A stretch of DNA of 27,750 nucleotides, taken from positions 1-27,750 of the forward strand of contig CALHZK010000023.1 of the NCBI GenBank assembly GCA_938040655.1. The letters are read 5' to 3'. Position numbers and translations under genes: made by a program. This DNA comes from an uncultured Candidatus Saccharibacteria bacterium. Its GTDB lineage: Bacteria; Patescibacteriota; Saccharimonadia; Saccharimonadales; Saccharimonadaceae. Position 1 is the first letter of the stretch. The number at the start of each line of letters is the position of its first letter. Below, piece by piece: positions 1-7,656 of the stretch. The notes under the pieces were generated by a model that saw only the letters and a list, made by a program, of their open reading frames with translations, did not search any database and was not told the DNA's origin.

Positions 1-791
1 TGCCGTTTGGTATCGCTCAGCAGGGCAAGGCGTTTCGTAATGAAATTGCGCCGCGCGATTTCGTCTTCCGCAGCCGCGAGTTTGAGCAGATGGAGATTGA
101 GTATTTCGTCGATCCCGAGCATTGGCAGGAGGCGTTTGATGAATTGCTGGCGGCGACGCATGCGTTTTTGGCAGAATTGGGCTTGAAGCCAGAGCATATC
201 CACGAGCTGGACGTGCCGGCGGAGGATCGGGCGCACTATAGCAAAAAGACGATTGACATCGAATACGATTATCCAATTGGTCGCGAAGAGTTGATGGGTA
301 TCGCCTACCGGACTGATTTTGACCTAATGAATATCCAGCGGGTCAGTGGCAAGAGTATGGAATACACCGTCAAGGGGACGAACACAAAATTTGTTCCGCA
401 CGTCATCGAGCCGTCGTTTGGTGTCGAGCGGGCGCTGATGGCGGTGTTGTCGGGTGCGTACCGCGAGGACGAGCAAAACGGTGAAAAGCGGGTGTATTTG
501 GCGTTGCCAGAGCATTTGGCGCCGGTCAAATTTGCCGTCTCGCCACTACTCAAAAACAAGCCAGAATTGGTAGAGAAAGCCCGCGAAGTCTACGCCCAGC
601 TCGCCAAAGCCAACCCCGGCCGAGTGATGTGGGACGACAACGGCAACATCGGCAAGCGCTACCGCCGCCAAGACGAAATCGGCACGCCGCACTGCGTGGT
701 CATCGACTTCCAGACGCTGGAGGACGGCACTGTCACCGTGCGCGAGCGGGATACGACGGAGCAGCGGCGGGTGAATGTTGAGGAGCTATAG
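1..791 (+). CDS. glyS: Glycyl-tRNA synthetase, C-terminal part (5' end outside window)
   Basis: Class II aminoacyl-tRNA synthetase that charges tRNA-Gly; only the 3' part is present and the frame is open from base 3. The first codons read PFGIAQQGKAFRNEIAPR followed by FRSREFEQMEIEYF, the motif-2 region of the dimeric bacterial/eukaryotic-type GlyRS. Motif 3 follows as EPSFGVERAL near base 405. The last ~100 residues (ALPEHLAPVKFAVSPLL to TVRERD) are the anticodon-binding domain. It ends at TAG 789-791. The next gene is much more AT-rich and appears foreign. The family assignment is firm; the start and full length cannot be judged. Confidence 0.96.
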   Translation, partial: PFGIAQQGKAFRNEIAPRDFVFRSREFEQMEIEYFVDPEHWQEAFDELLAATHAFLAELGLKPEHIHELDVPAEDRAHYSKKTIDIEYDYPIGREELMGIAYRTDFDLMNIQRVSGKSMEYTVKGTNTKFVPHVIEPSFGVERALMAVLSGAYREDEQNGEKRVYLALPEHLAPVKFAVSPLLKNKPELVEKAREVYAQLAKANPGRVMWDDNGNIGKRYRRQDEIGTPHCVVIDFQTLEDGTVTVRERDTTEQRRVNVEEL

Positions 792-800
792 ATACTAGAT

Positions 801-839
801 ATGAAAAAGCAAATTGGGTTTAAGGAGATAAAAGATTGA
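801..839 (+). CDS. Possible 12-codon leader ORF overlapping the next start
   Basis: An ATG at 801 opens a 12-residue frame (MKKQIGFKEIKD) whose TGA at 837-839 overlaps the TTG start at 836 of the SAP-domain gene. The Shine-Dalgarno of the downstream gene (AAGGAG, 822-827) lies inside this ORF. The TTGA arrangement would permit translational coupling. It has no clear ribosome-binding site of its own, so translation is speculative; it may simply be the remnant of another start. Confidence 0.2.
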   Translation: MKKQIGFKEIKD

Positions 840-1453
840 CAAAAAATAGACCTGAGTTTGATAAAATTACATCGTTTGATGAGTTTAATAAATACTATTG
901 GTATCGTGAAGAAATTTCACAGATATGCAAGTCATTAGGATTAGAATATAGAGGTACAAAACAAGAACTCAATCACATTATTGAACAATACTTTAAGGGT
1001 AATTTGATTAAAAAGTCATCAATAAAAAATGAAAAGAAGCAAGTTGAAACTATTACGTTAGATATGCCATTACTTGAATGTGGTTTTTCCTTCAATGCAA
1101 AGTTTAGGGAATATTTCTCTGTTTTAACAGGTATCTCACCATTTAAATTTACTGCTGATATGGCGACTGCTTGGCGGAAAGTAAAAAGAGAAAAGGATAG
1201 CAAATTTACAATCAAAGATTTACTGAAGGTGTATTATGGCGAATCAGATTATGCCAAATATGATCATTCGGTTTGTCAATGGAATCAATTTTTGAAGGAT
1301 TTCTGTGTAGACGAAAATAGTCGCAACTATTCGAACAAATTAAAAGTAGCTGCTATTCTTTGGAAAGAAGTTAGAAATTCAGAAAATGAAAAGATTTATT
1401 CAAAGAATCTTTTAACTGAATATGCCGGTAAAATAAAAGAGTATCACGAGTAG
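836..1453 (+). CDS. SAP-domain / DUF6434-type protein
   Basis: A 205-aa protein. Residues ~12-56 (SFDEFNKYYWYREEISQICKSL and on to YFKGN) fit a SAP-like helix-extended-loop-helix nucleic-acid-binding motif. The remainder (FSFNAKFREYF ... FKFTADMATAWRKVK ... YDHSVCQWNQFLKDF ... AAILWKEVR) resembles the DUF6434 module found with SAP domains in Firmicutes proteins; this is recognition by memory, not a search. The start is TTG 836, chosen because a clear AAGGAG lies 8 nt upstream and no ATG fits. The gene is strikingly AT-rich and uses A/T-ending codons, unlike glyS or the downstream genes, which suggests recent acquisition. The cellular role is unknown; DNA binding is an inference. Confidence 0.75.
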   Translation: MTKNRPEFDKITSFDEFNKYYWYREEISQICKSLGLEYRGTKQELNHIIEQYFKGNLIKKSSIKNEKKQVETITLDMPLLECGFSFNAKFREYFSVLTGISPFKFTADMATAWRKVKREKDSKFTIKDLLKVYYGESDYAKYDHSVCQWNQFLKDFCVDENSRNYSNKLKVAAILWKEVRNSENEKIYSKNLLTEYAGKIKEYHE

Positions 1454-1623
1454 GTAATTCCCAGCTTGTTAAACTAACACAGTAAAGCTAATAAAGAAAG
1501 AATCGGATAAGATATAAATTTATCAAAGAAATTTTGTTTATGTCCTTGACGAATCTTCCCAAGCGGAGATCTCATGACGCAGAATTTAGATGGAGCGGAT
1601 CATCTAGGCTATTTATAGTAATA

Positions 1624-1652
1624 TTGCAATAAAATTATAATTTTGTTATAAT
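1624..1652 (+). promoter_or_regulatory. Promoter of the antitoxin-toxin operon, giving a leaderless mRNA
   Basis: The -35 is TTGCAA (1624-1629) and the -10 is TATAAT (1647-1652), with the optimal 17-bp spacer. The predicted start of transcription is at or next to the ATG at 1659, so the mRNA would be leaderless. The spacer contains the perfect palindrome AAAATTATAATTTT (1631-1644), a good position for a repressor operator. Confidence 0.7.
1631..1644. promoter_or_regulatory. 14-bp palindrome, candidate antitoxin operator
   Basis: AAAATTATAATTTT reads the same on both strands and sits exactly between the -35 and -10 hexamers of the antitoxin promoter. AbrB/MazE-type antitoxins are known to repress their own operons by binding palindromic AT-rich DNA, so this is the natural operator. 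Binding itself is inferred. Confidence 0.45.
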
Positions 1653-1658
1653 ATTTGC

Positions 1659-1880
1659 ATGACAATCACTACAATTCAGAAGGTTATCAAGATTGGTTCG
1701 AGCCGCGGCGTGACACTGCCGGCTAAGCAACTACGGGCGCTGGGGATTCGCGATGGCGATGAAATTGAAGTCACGGTGCGTAAGCGTTCGGAGGCGGCTG
1801 ATGATAATCAAGTGCTCAAAACTGCAAATTCGCTCCTTGAGCGATACAAAGAGGATTTTTCTAGTTTGGCAGAGCGCTGA
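1659..1880 (+). CDS. AbrB/MazE-type antitoxin
   Basis: A 73-aa protein. Residues ~4-47 (IQKVIKIGSSRGVTLPAKQLRALGI followed by DGDEIEV) form a SpoVT/AbrB swapped-hairpin DNA-binding domain. The C-terminal tail (LLERYKEDFSSLAER) is a helix typical of the toxin-neutralising segment. The TGA stop at 1878-1880 overlaps the ATG of the Doc toxin (TGATG), so the two are translationally coupled. It should neutralise the toxin and, as the DNA-binding partner, repress the operon. Antitoxins paired with Doc toxins are often Phd/YefM-type; an AbrB-fold partner is a known alternative. Confidence 0.9.
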   Translation: MTITTIQKVIKIGSSRGVTLPAKQLRALGIRDGDEIEVTVRKRSEAADDNQVLKTANSLLERYKEDFSSLAER

Positions 1881-2263
1881 TGATTGGTTTGACTCTCGAG
1901 CAGATTCTGCAGCTTCATGCACTGGTGCTTGTTAAAGACGGCGGTGCAGATGGCGTGCGTGACGTCGGACGGCTAGAAGCTGTGGTGTCGGCGCAGCATC
2001 AGGTAGTATTTGGCGAGGAATTGTACGCAACAGTATTTGCCAAGGCAGCGGCATTGATGCGCGGGATTATTGGTGACCATCCGTTCACTGATGGCAATAA
2101 GCGGACAGCAATGCTCGCCGGACTGACTTTGCTGGAGGTGAATGGGTATAATTTTACAGCACAGCGAGGTGAACTAGAAGATTTCGCCGTCCGCGTCGCG
2201 ACCGATCATCTCGATATTGATGCGATTGCTGATTGGCTGAAGCGTCATTCTCGGGTATGTTAA
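1880..2263 (+). CDS. doc: Doc-family toxin (Fic fold, death-on-curing)
   Basis: A 127-aa protein with the Doc form of the Fic motif, HPFTDGNKRT at residues 67-76. This is the HxFx(D/N)(A/G)NKR variant that in phage P1 Doc phosphorylates EF-Tu and stops translation, rather than AMPylating. The N-terminal TLEQILQLHALVLVKDGG and the GVRDVGRLEAVVSAQ segment are family hallmarks, and the length matches. All motif residues are intact, so it is probably active. It is the second gene of a two-gene operon with the overlapping antitoxin. The pair lies beside an AT-rich acquired gene, in keeping with an accessory patch. Confidence 0.93.
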   Translation: MIGLTLEQILQLHALVLVKDGGADGVRDVGRLEAVVSAQHQVVFGEELYATVFAKAAALMRGIIGDHPFTDGNKRTAMLAGLTLLEVNGYNFTAQRGELEDFAVRVATDHLDIDAIADWLKRHSRVC

Positions 2264-2312
2264 TAACTCGCGAGGCAAGCTTATATTGATGCGGGTGCTC
2301 ATGCGGATATAG

Positions 2313-2318
2313 TATAAT
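2313..2318 (+). promoter_or_regulatory. -10 box TATAAT, leaderless start for the membrane-protein gene
   Basis: A perfect TATAAT ends 6 nt before the ATG at 2325, so transcription should begin at the start codon. No good -35 is present at 16-18 bp. Confidence 0.55.
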
Positions 2319-2324
2319 TGGTTT

Positions 2325-3110
2325 ATGCGACAACCTCCAAAAATAATTATTCAACAAGGAAGGCTATTTAAGATTTTCTGGCAGGCACTCTTGGCGGCGG
2401 TGCTGGTGGTGGTCGTGAAGTATGTTATCCGGCAGTGCCACCTGGAGCTGATCCCGCAGAGCTCGCTGCATAATAGTGTGGTGTCGAGTGTGGTGTTCGT
2501 CATCGGTTTTTTGCTGTCGGCGACGATTACTGACTATAAAGAATCGGAGCGTATTCCGGCGGAATTTGCGGCCCAGCTGGAGGATATGTATGATGATGCG
2601 GTGCAGATTCACGCCAGCTACCCAGTGTTTGACCTAGATGGGTTCCGCGCGCAGCTGCAAAACGTCGCGCGTAGTTTTGTCGATGATGCGCGCAAGCGGT
2701 CCTATGACGCGCGCAAAGACATCCGCACCCTTGGCGATTATTTTGCCGAGATGGAGCGGGGCAAGGTGCCACCAAACTTTATCGTCAAGCTGAAGCAGCA
2801 ACAGACAGTACTGCTCAGGTCGCGCCACCGTGTCAATTATATTCAGCGTATCAAATTTATCCCCTCGGCGACCATTTTGGCGCGCTCTATCGTGGCGGCG
2901 CTGATTATCCTCTTGATGATCACCGATATCGATCCATTCTATGCTGGCTTGGCGATTGTTGGCACCATCACTTTCACGCTGGTCTATATGCTTATCTTGA
3001 TCAAGGTTATCAGTACACCGTTCCATAAAGCTGGCAAAACTCGCGACGATGTCAGCCTCTTCCTGATCAATGACGCAGCAGAGTATTTGGGGGAGGGCGA
3101 GAGAAGCTAG
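2325..3110 (+). CDS. Membrane protein with four predicted segments, function unknown
   Basis: A 261-aa protein. Hydrophobic segments are at ~15-36 and ~49-69, then a long polar, helix-rich middle (~70-180), then two more at ~182-202 and ~203-228, with a polar C-terminal tail. The arrangement (two segments, cytosolic helical block, two segments) recalls bestrophin-like/DUF4239 proteins, but I see no diagnostic motif and do not claim it. The ATG at 2325 is supported by the leaderless TATAAT. A separate promoter precedes the next gene, so this is probably a single-gene unit. Confidence 0.8.
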   Translation: MRQPPKIIIQQGRLFKIFWQALLAAVLVVVVKYVIRQCHLELIPQSSLHNSVVSSVVFVIGFLLSATITDYKESERIPAEFAAQLEDMYDDAVQIHASYPVFDLDGFRAQLQNVARSFVDDARKRSYDARKDIRTLGDYFAEMERGKVPPNFIVKLKQQQTVLLRSRHRVNYIQRIKFIPSATILARSIVAALIILLMITDIDPFYAGLAIVGTITFTLVYMLILIKVISTPFHKAGKTRDDVSLFLINDAAEYLGEGERS

Positions 3111-3140
3111 CCTTTATCGAATTGGTGGCTACGCAGGATC

Positions 3141-3169
3141 TTGCCTTTTTCGCTGGTTCGTTTTATAGT
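3141..3169 (+). promoter_or_regulatory. Promoter TTGCCT-17-TATAGT
   Basis: The -35 TTGCCT (3141-3146) and -10 TATAGT (3164-3169) are 17 bp apart. Transcription would begin near 3176, about 4 nt before the ATG at 3180. This promoter is the reason for preferring ATG 3180 over in-frame upstream starts, which lie inside it. Confidence 0.6.
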
Positions 3170-3179
3170 TGTGGGTATT

Positions 3180-4268
3180 ATGGTATGGAATCCCGATAAA
3201 GTCACCCGATCACTTGATAAGCAGGAGCAGGCGGAGGGCGGTATCCCCGTCGAAACCTTCTCTCTTAACCCTTCTGCGCAGAACCCTGGCCGTCTTGAGT
3301 GGGGGCCTGGTGAACTCAGCAAGATACCGGATAATGTGGCGCGTGGCCTCACTATCGACAGGCGACCGTTTTCTCTATATCGTCGTGTGGAGGAGGGGCT
3401 TGGTTCATCTGCACTGTTCTTGTGTGGCTCGAGAGAGGGTCGCCACCGTGTTTTCTCTCGGCATGAAAAACTGCTCGCTGAGACAGAAGAGGCGGTGGTA
3501 GTCACGCTGCCGACTCCATCAGATGACCCGTATTCGCAGCGGCTGATGGCAGCATATGCACAGCAGCTCTCGCAACAGCCTGATCGACCAGTAGCGTTGG
3601 CTGGCTTGCATATTGATAGCAATGAGCTATTTTCGTCAGACAAGCGCGATATCAGCCGTGGCCGCTACGGAGGGGTTGGCGAAAAGACTGCGAACTGGCT
3701 CATCTCACTGTTTGATAACAAGAACCATCCAAAAGTATCACTGATCGGCTCAGAGCTGGGTGGGCGGGCACTTGCTGCGGCTACTCCGTATATTATCGGG
3801 TCGGATCTTGATATTAGCCGCTTGGTATTGGCGCGGCCTGATATGTCGGCGTCGCCATCGATCTTGCCAACTTTGGGGTCGCTCAAGGAGGACCGAGAGT
3901 GGAGAAGGTTGGTCGAGAGCGGCTACGACCCGGCTCTCACAGCTGCGAAACAAAAAGTGGATCACTTAATCGGCAAGATGAGCAAAAGCGATTTTGCGGC
4001 TTTGTCAGCATCGAGTCTGGATAAGCTTCAGCATGATATTGCAACCGCGATGTTTGGACACCCAAATGAACTTTGGATTAGTACGGCAGCGACCAGCCAG
4101 ACGAGTAATTGGCGGGCGGTTCGTCAAGTGGTCGGTGAGGCTATACAGGGGGTCTTGCCAAAAAATCGGCCAGAAAAGGTCCAGTTCAGTGTGGTCAAGG
4201 AGGTGCCGGCGGCGGCGCTCCGGCTACCAGGTCTGCGGGCGTATCTTGATTCATTACGAGGCGAGTAG
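3180..4268 (+). CDS. Unknown protein with alpha/beta-hydrolase-like elbow lacking serine
   Basis: A 362-aa cytosolic protein with no signal peptide or membrane segment, not recognised as a named family. A strand-turn-helix at residues ~186-200 reads KVSLIGSELGGRALAAATP, with the geometry of an alpha/beta-hydrolase nucleophile elbow (G-x-nucleophile-x-G). The nucleophile position is Glu192 instead of Ser/Cys/Asp. Earlier segments (AVVVTLPTPSDDPY, PVALAGLHIDSNELF) fit alternating strands and helices. The start at 3180 follows from the promoter. yvcK begins 12 nt after its stop without its own promoter, so the two are probably co-transcribed. Any function is speculative; a non-catalytic hydrolase fold is the best guess. 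Confidence 0.75.
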   Translation: MVWNPDKVTRSLDKQEQAEGGIPVETFSLNPSAQNPGRLEWGPGELSKIPDNVARGLTIDRRPFSLYRRVEEGLGSSALFLCGSREGRHRVFSRHEKLLAETEEAVVVTLPTPSDDPYSQRLMAAYAQQLSQQPDRPVALAGLHIDSNELFSSDKRDISRGRYGGVGEKTANWLISLFDNKNHPKVSLIGSELGGRALAAATPYIIGSDLDISRLVLARPDMSASPSILPTLGSLKEDREWRRLVESGYDPALTAAKQKVDHLIGKMSKSDFAALSASSLDKLQHDIATAMFGHPNELWISTAATSQTSNWRAVRQVVGEAIQGVLPKNRPEKVQFSVVKEVPAAALRLPGLRAYLDSLRGE

Positions 4269-4280
4269 TAAGTTAGTAGC

Positions 4281-5300
4281 ATGATCGACACACCACATAC
4301 CTTCCAGGCAGCTGGGCCAAAGATCGTCGTCATCGGCGGTGGTACTGGCAGCTTTACGCTACTTAGTGGCCTCAAAAAATACACTCAGAACATTACCGCG
4401 CTGGTGAATATGGTCGACGATGGCGGCTCGACCGGCGCCCTGCGCGATGAACTAGGGGTGCTGCCCGCTGGCGATGTCCGGCAATGCTTGGTGGCGCTCA
4501 GTAGTTCGCCAAAGGTACGCGATCTGTTTAATTATCGGTTTGACGAGGGCAGTATGAAGGGCCATGCCTTTGGTAATTTGTTCATGGCGGCACTCGAGAA
4601 GATGACCGGTAGCTTTGCTGAGGCGGTCGAGACAGCCAGCGAGGTGCTCGGAGTGTGTGGCCAAGTCTACCCGATCACGCTGGATGATACTAACTTGATC
4701 GTCACACTGCAAGATGGCACGGTAGTAAATGGTCAGCACGCTGCTGATGCACTGCATATTCCATCGACCGAAAAACCGTGGCTAGAGCTTGAGCCAGCAG
4801 CGTTTATCAATCCACGGGCCCGCCAGGCGATTTTGGATGCCGATTTAGTGGTGGTGGCGCCAGGGCTACTGTATGGCAGCTTGGCACCGGCGCTACTGGT
4901 GCGCGGGGTGACTCGGGCGCTGGCTGAGACTAAGGCCAAGAAAGTCTATGTCTGCAACCTAGTGACCAAGCCAAGCCAGACCGATGGCTTTATGGTAGAG
5001 GACTTTGTGTCAGAGATTGAGCGGTTTGCTGGGGTGGCGATGGACTATGTCTTGTACAATAATCACCGCCCGCCCGAGAAGCTGATTTCTCGCTACGCCC
5101 ATGATGGTGAATATCTGGTGGAGTGGGACACCCATACTCTCAAAGGAAAGCATTATCATGCCTCAGGCAAGCGATTAATTGCCGACGAGATATGGCACAA
5201 TAGCAATGCCGCCAGTGATCCACTGGCTGCGCAGCGTAGTTTGATCCGCCACGATAGCGACAAAGTAGCCCGGGAGTTAATGCGGATCTACTTTGCCTAG
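4281..5300 (+). CDS. yvcK: YvcK/CofD-like gluconeogenesis factor
   Basis: A 339-aa protein of the CofD/YvcK fold. The N-terminal KIVVIGGGTGSFTLLSGLKK (residues 14-33) is the nucleotide-binding glycine loop. NMVDDGGSTGALRDELG (~43-59) and the PAGDVRQCLVALSS segment are family signatures, as are AFGNLFMAAL, ADLVVVAPGLLYGSLAPALLV and the YVCNLVTKPSQTDGF region. In Bacillus, YvcK binds UDP-sugars and links carbon status to cell-wall synthesis and cell shape, usually in the rapZ-yvcK-whiA cluster, which is absent here. Length is normal. It follows the unknown 362-aa gene in one transcript. Confidence 0.92.
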   Translation: MIDTPHTFQAAGPKIVVIGGGTGSFTLLSGLKKYTQNITALVNMVDDGGSTGALRDELGVLPAGDVRQCLVALSSSPKVRDLFNYRFDEGSMKGHAFGNLFMAALEKMTGSFAEAVETASEVLGVCGQVYPITLDDTNLIVTLQDGTVVNGQHAADALHIPSTEKPWLELEPAAFINPRARQAILDADLVVVAPGLLYGSLAPALLVRGVTRALAETKAKKVYVCNLVTKPSQTDGFMVEDFVSEIERFAGVAMDYVLYNNHRPPEKLISRYAHDGEYLVEWDTHTLKGKHYHASGKRLIADEIWHNSNAASDPLAAQRSLIRHDSDKVARELMRIYFA

Positions 5301-5326
5301 CGCCAGAGCTAAGATCAGGAATTGCC

Positions 5327-5950
5327 ATGATACAACTCTATGTCGATCTAGATCGGACATTGTTCCAGACAAATTTGTTTGATACCAATAAGTGGTCGCT
5401 GCTTCATCAGTGGTTCCCCTGGGTGGAGCCGAGTGAGCAGCAGCGGCAAACCTGCTACTATGTTGAAGACTCAGAGAGCGGCTTACACTATTATGATTTT
5501 GATGCCCATCTCGCGCAGCTGGGCCTGGAGCCGGCGGCTGTTTATCGGCGGCTACGTCAGTCGGCGCTGGCAGATGGCCGGCTGGAGTATCCGGGCACCG
5601 AGGAATTTATCCGCTGGGCGTCAGTGCAGACGCAGCTGACGGTACTGACTTACGGAGCAGTGAAGTATCAGCAACTCAAGGTGGCGCTGTGCCCATCGCT
5701 TGAGCGAGTGCCGGTCGTTGTTGTCCAGCGGCCAAAGGGTGAGTTCTTTCAGTCACAGTCGGCTCACGCTGAGCGGTGGCTGGTCGACGATAAGCCAATT
5801 GGCGGGCAGCTGCCGCCAGGTGTCCGGTTTATTCAGTCAACTACATACAACGGTATTGCGAGCACGCCGACTGCGCGGTGGCCGGTCGTTCAATCGCTGG
5901 CCGATCTACCCCAGCAATTGGTTATGCTTGCACAGATAAAGGGTATGTGA
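5327..5950 (+). CDS. HAD-superfamily hydrolase-like protein
   Basis: A 207-aa protein with HAD motifs in order: motif I YVDLDRTLF (nucleophile Asp7, acid Asp9), motif II in QLTVLTYG (Thr), and motif IV WLVDDKP (Asp154-Asp155). A helical cap lies between motif I and II. The motif I sequence DxDRT and the intact DD pair suggest a Mg-dependent phosphatase; the substrate cannot be told. A CAGGA Shine-Dalgarno (5316-5320) lies 6 nt before the ATG. The promoter of the next gene lies in its last codons, so transcription of the RSH-like gene can be separate. Confidence 0.8.
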   Translation: MIQLYVDLDRTLFQTNLFDTNKWSLLHQWFPWVEPSEQQRQTCYYVEDSESGLHYYDFDAHLAQLGLEPAAVYRRLRQSALADGRLEYPGTEEFIRWASVQTQLTVLTYGAVKYQQLKVALCPSLERVPVVVVQRPKGEFFQSQSAHAERWLVDDKPIGGQLPPGVRFIQSTTYNGIASTPTARWPVVQSLADLPQQLVMLAQIKGM

Positions 5951-5956
5951 TATAGT
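5928..5956 (+). promoter_or_regulatory. Promoter TTGCAC-17-TATAGT
   Basis: The -35 TTGCAC (5928-5933) lies inside the end of the HAD gene, and the -10 TATAGT (5951-5956) follows after 17 bp. The predicted start near 5963 leaves about 4 nt of leader before ATG 5967. Confidence 0.65.
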
Positions 5957-5966
5957 CCGCTACGCA

Positions 5967-7655
5967 ATGGTAGTAAAAGTAGAATCACCGCCGTCACCTG
6001 AGACGGTTAACTCGCCAGTATCAGAATCGACAGCGAGGATTTTAGAGTGGTTCGAAGAGAAGGATCTCCATAAAGAAGCGGTGCTTGGTGCTGCGGTGGA
6101 TGCACTGACACAATATGCAGAAACTGGCCTTGACCGGCGGGGGATTGATAAGCACGCCGAGCGAGTCTTGGCACTAGTTGAGTCGTTCGTTAGTGACGAG
6201 ATGTTGTTCGAGACGAAAATGGCGGTGCTACTGCATGACCTAGGCGATCGACTACTCAACAAAGAAAGCCCCAAGTATACCAAGGAGCGAGCGGCTGCCG
6301 CAGCTGATGCGCTTGCTGGGTTTTTTGCCTCAAAACACCTGACAGACGATGAGCGGCAGACAATCGCTCATATACTGAACGAGATGATTGCTACTGAGCG
6401 GGCCTCCGGGCACTACCGCACCCAAATGGCCTATGAAGCCGAAAAAAGGGGTGGGCTATCAAAGCAGGTAGTCGAGGTGCTGGCAGATGGCTACCAAGGT
6501 GAAGTACCGACCGAGGTGCTCAAGGCGATCCGGCCGTCGGTTGACTTTGAACACATGGATACATTCTTGCATGAAAGCGAGTTCTTTGGTGCCGTTGTGA
6601 CAAAGTCGATTGAGCTGCTTGATAATCTGCACAATCGGCCATCGCAGCGAGAGTCAGCCTGGGTGCAAGACGCTCAGGAGGCGCTGTGTTTTTATTCTCC
6701 TATCCTGGAAGCAGCGGCGATCGATGGCTTGACGATGGACTTATGCAGCGAGGCGCACAAACTACTCCTTCACCTCCAGGGTGAAAGTGCAGTCGTGGAG
6801 CGTGCAGAAAACATACTGAATGAAGTGTTCTACCCCAACTATGGCCCCAAGGAGCTTATTGCTGATATTTTTGGTTCGATCTCAGATGTAGAGATTGCAA
6901 AATCCGTCAAAGAAAACCCCCAGACAAAAAAGACACCAGTCCACATTGGTGAATTTGTGGGTAAGCTTAGCAACGATATCGTCGTCTGTGGCAACTACCG
7001 GCTGAAGACAAGCGGCTCATTGGCAAAAAAGCTGGTGAATAACCCAGAGCTACCGATGGACATATTCGCGATGACAGTTATCTCGCAAAATGAGAAAACC
7101 CTCCCGCATGAATTTAGCCAGTTCATTCGTTTGCTCCAGCAGCGGGCGATGGATAGTGATGACAATATCGAGCTCAAACCGGCTCCGAGTAAGCGCAAGG
7201 CGATTCACATTCAGGGGCAAGCTGGCTTTGTCGAGAGTATACAGGCAGCCCTTCAGCAGGCTGGAGTTGACGAAAGCCTGTATCAGCTCAAGCCAGAATC
7301 GGCCGAACGAGTCGCGAAGCAAGGCTTCCCCAGCTTCGAGGTGGCGAAGGTGACCTTCATGGTGGGCAAGGTGCCGGTGGAGATCCAGTTTGTCACTCGC
7401 GATGAGCGTGAGCGCAGCCGCCGCGGCGAGATCGCGCATATTATTTATAAATCCCTCGGCAAGTTACCAAAGAACATAGACCAGCTGCCAGAGCCGGAGC
7501 AGATAGCGATCTTCACGAGGCGGCGCCAGCTGGCCGAGGAGGGCATGGAAGTGATGAGGTATATCTACGGCCGCCGCCTTGGTGATACGCCGTACTCATC
7601 CGACTCGGGGTCGTTCGACAGGCTGGTTGAAGAGTGTGTGGCGCTTGGGTTGTGA
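5967..7655 (+). CDS. Divergent RelA/SpoT-like (p)ppGpp metabolism protein
   Basis: A 562-aa protein with an N-terminal HD domain and a C-terminal synthetase-like domain. HD landmarks: His63, the LLHDLGD box (His90-Asp91), and SIELLDNLHN (Asp219, His222, Asn223), matching the K-x-A-D-R-L-H-N box of RSH hydrolases. The usual HDxxED is HDLGDR, so the ED pair is altered. Synthetase landmarks: NYRLKTSGSLAKKL (~343-356), MDIFAMTV (Asp365, the Mg ligand position), and VPVEIQFVTRDERERSRRGEIAH (Glu472 at the catalytic Glu of E-x-Q-x-R-T), ending in YKSLGK. The classical GYQSLHT loop is barely recognisable, and there are no TGS or ACT domains. Alarmone turnover is therefore likely but not certain. The next gene begins 1 nt after its stop. 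Confidence 0.7.
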   Translation: MVVKVESPPSPETVNSPVSESTARILEWFEEKDLHKEAVLGAAVDALTQYAETGLDRRGIDKHAERVLALVESFVSDEMLFETKMAVLLHDLGDRLLNKESPKYTKERAAAAADALAGFFASKHLTDDERQTIAHILNEMIATERASGHYRTQMAYEAEKRGGLSKQVVEVLADGYQGEVPTEVLKAIRPSVDFEHMDTFLHESEFFGAVVTKSIELLDNLHNRPSQRESAWVQDAQEALCFYSPILEAAAIDGLTMDLCSEAHKLLLHLQGESAVVERAENILNEVFYPNYGPKELIADIFGSISDVEIAKSVKENPQTKKTPVHIGEFVGKLSNDIVVCGNYRLKTSGSLAKKLVNNPELPMDIFAMTVISQNEKTLPHEFSQFIRLLQQRAMDSDDNIELKPAPSKRKAIHIQGQAGFVESIQAALQQAGVDESLYQLKPESAERVAKQGFPSFEVAKVTFMVGKVPVEIQFVTRDERERSRRGEIAHIIYKSLGKLPKNIDQLPEPEQIAIFTRRRQLAEEGMEVMRYIYGRRLGDTPYSSDSGSFDRLVEECVALGL

Positions 7656-7656
7656 G

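Noticed and set aside
3107..3643. 178-codon minus-strand open frame
   Set aside because: Antisense to the start of the 362-aa gene, which has a promoter and a fitting frame; Ser/Arg-rich shadow.
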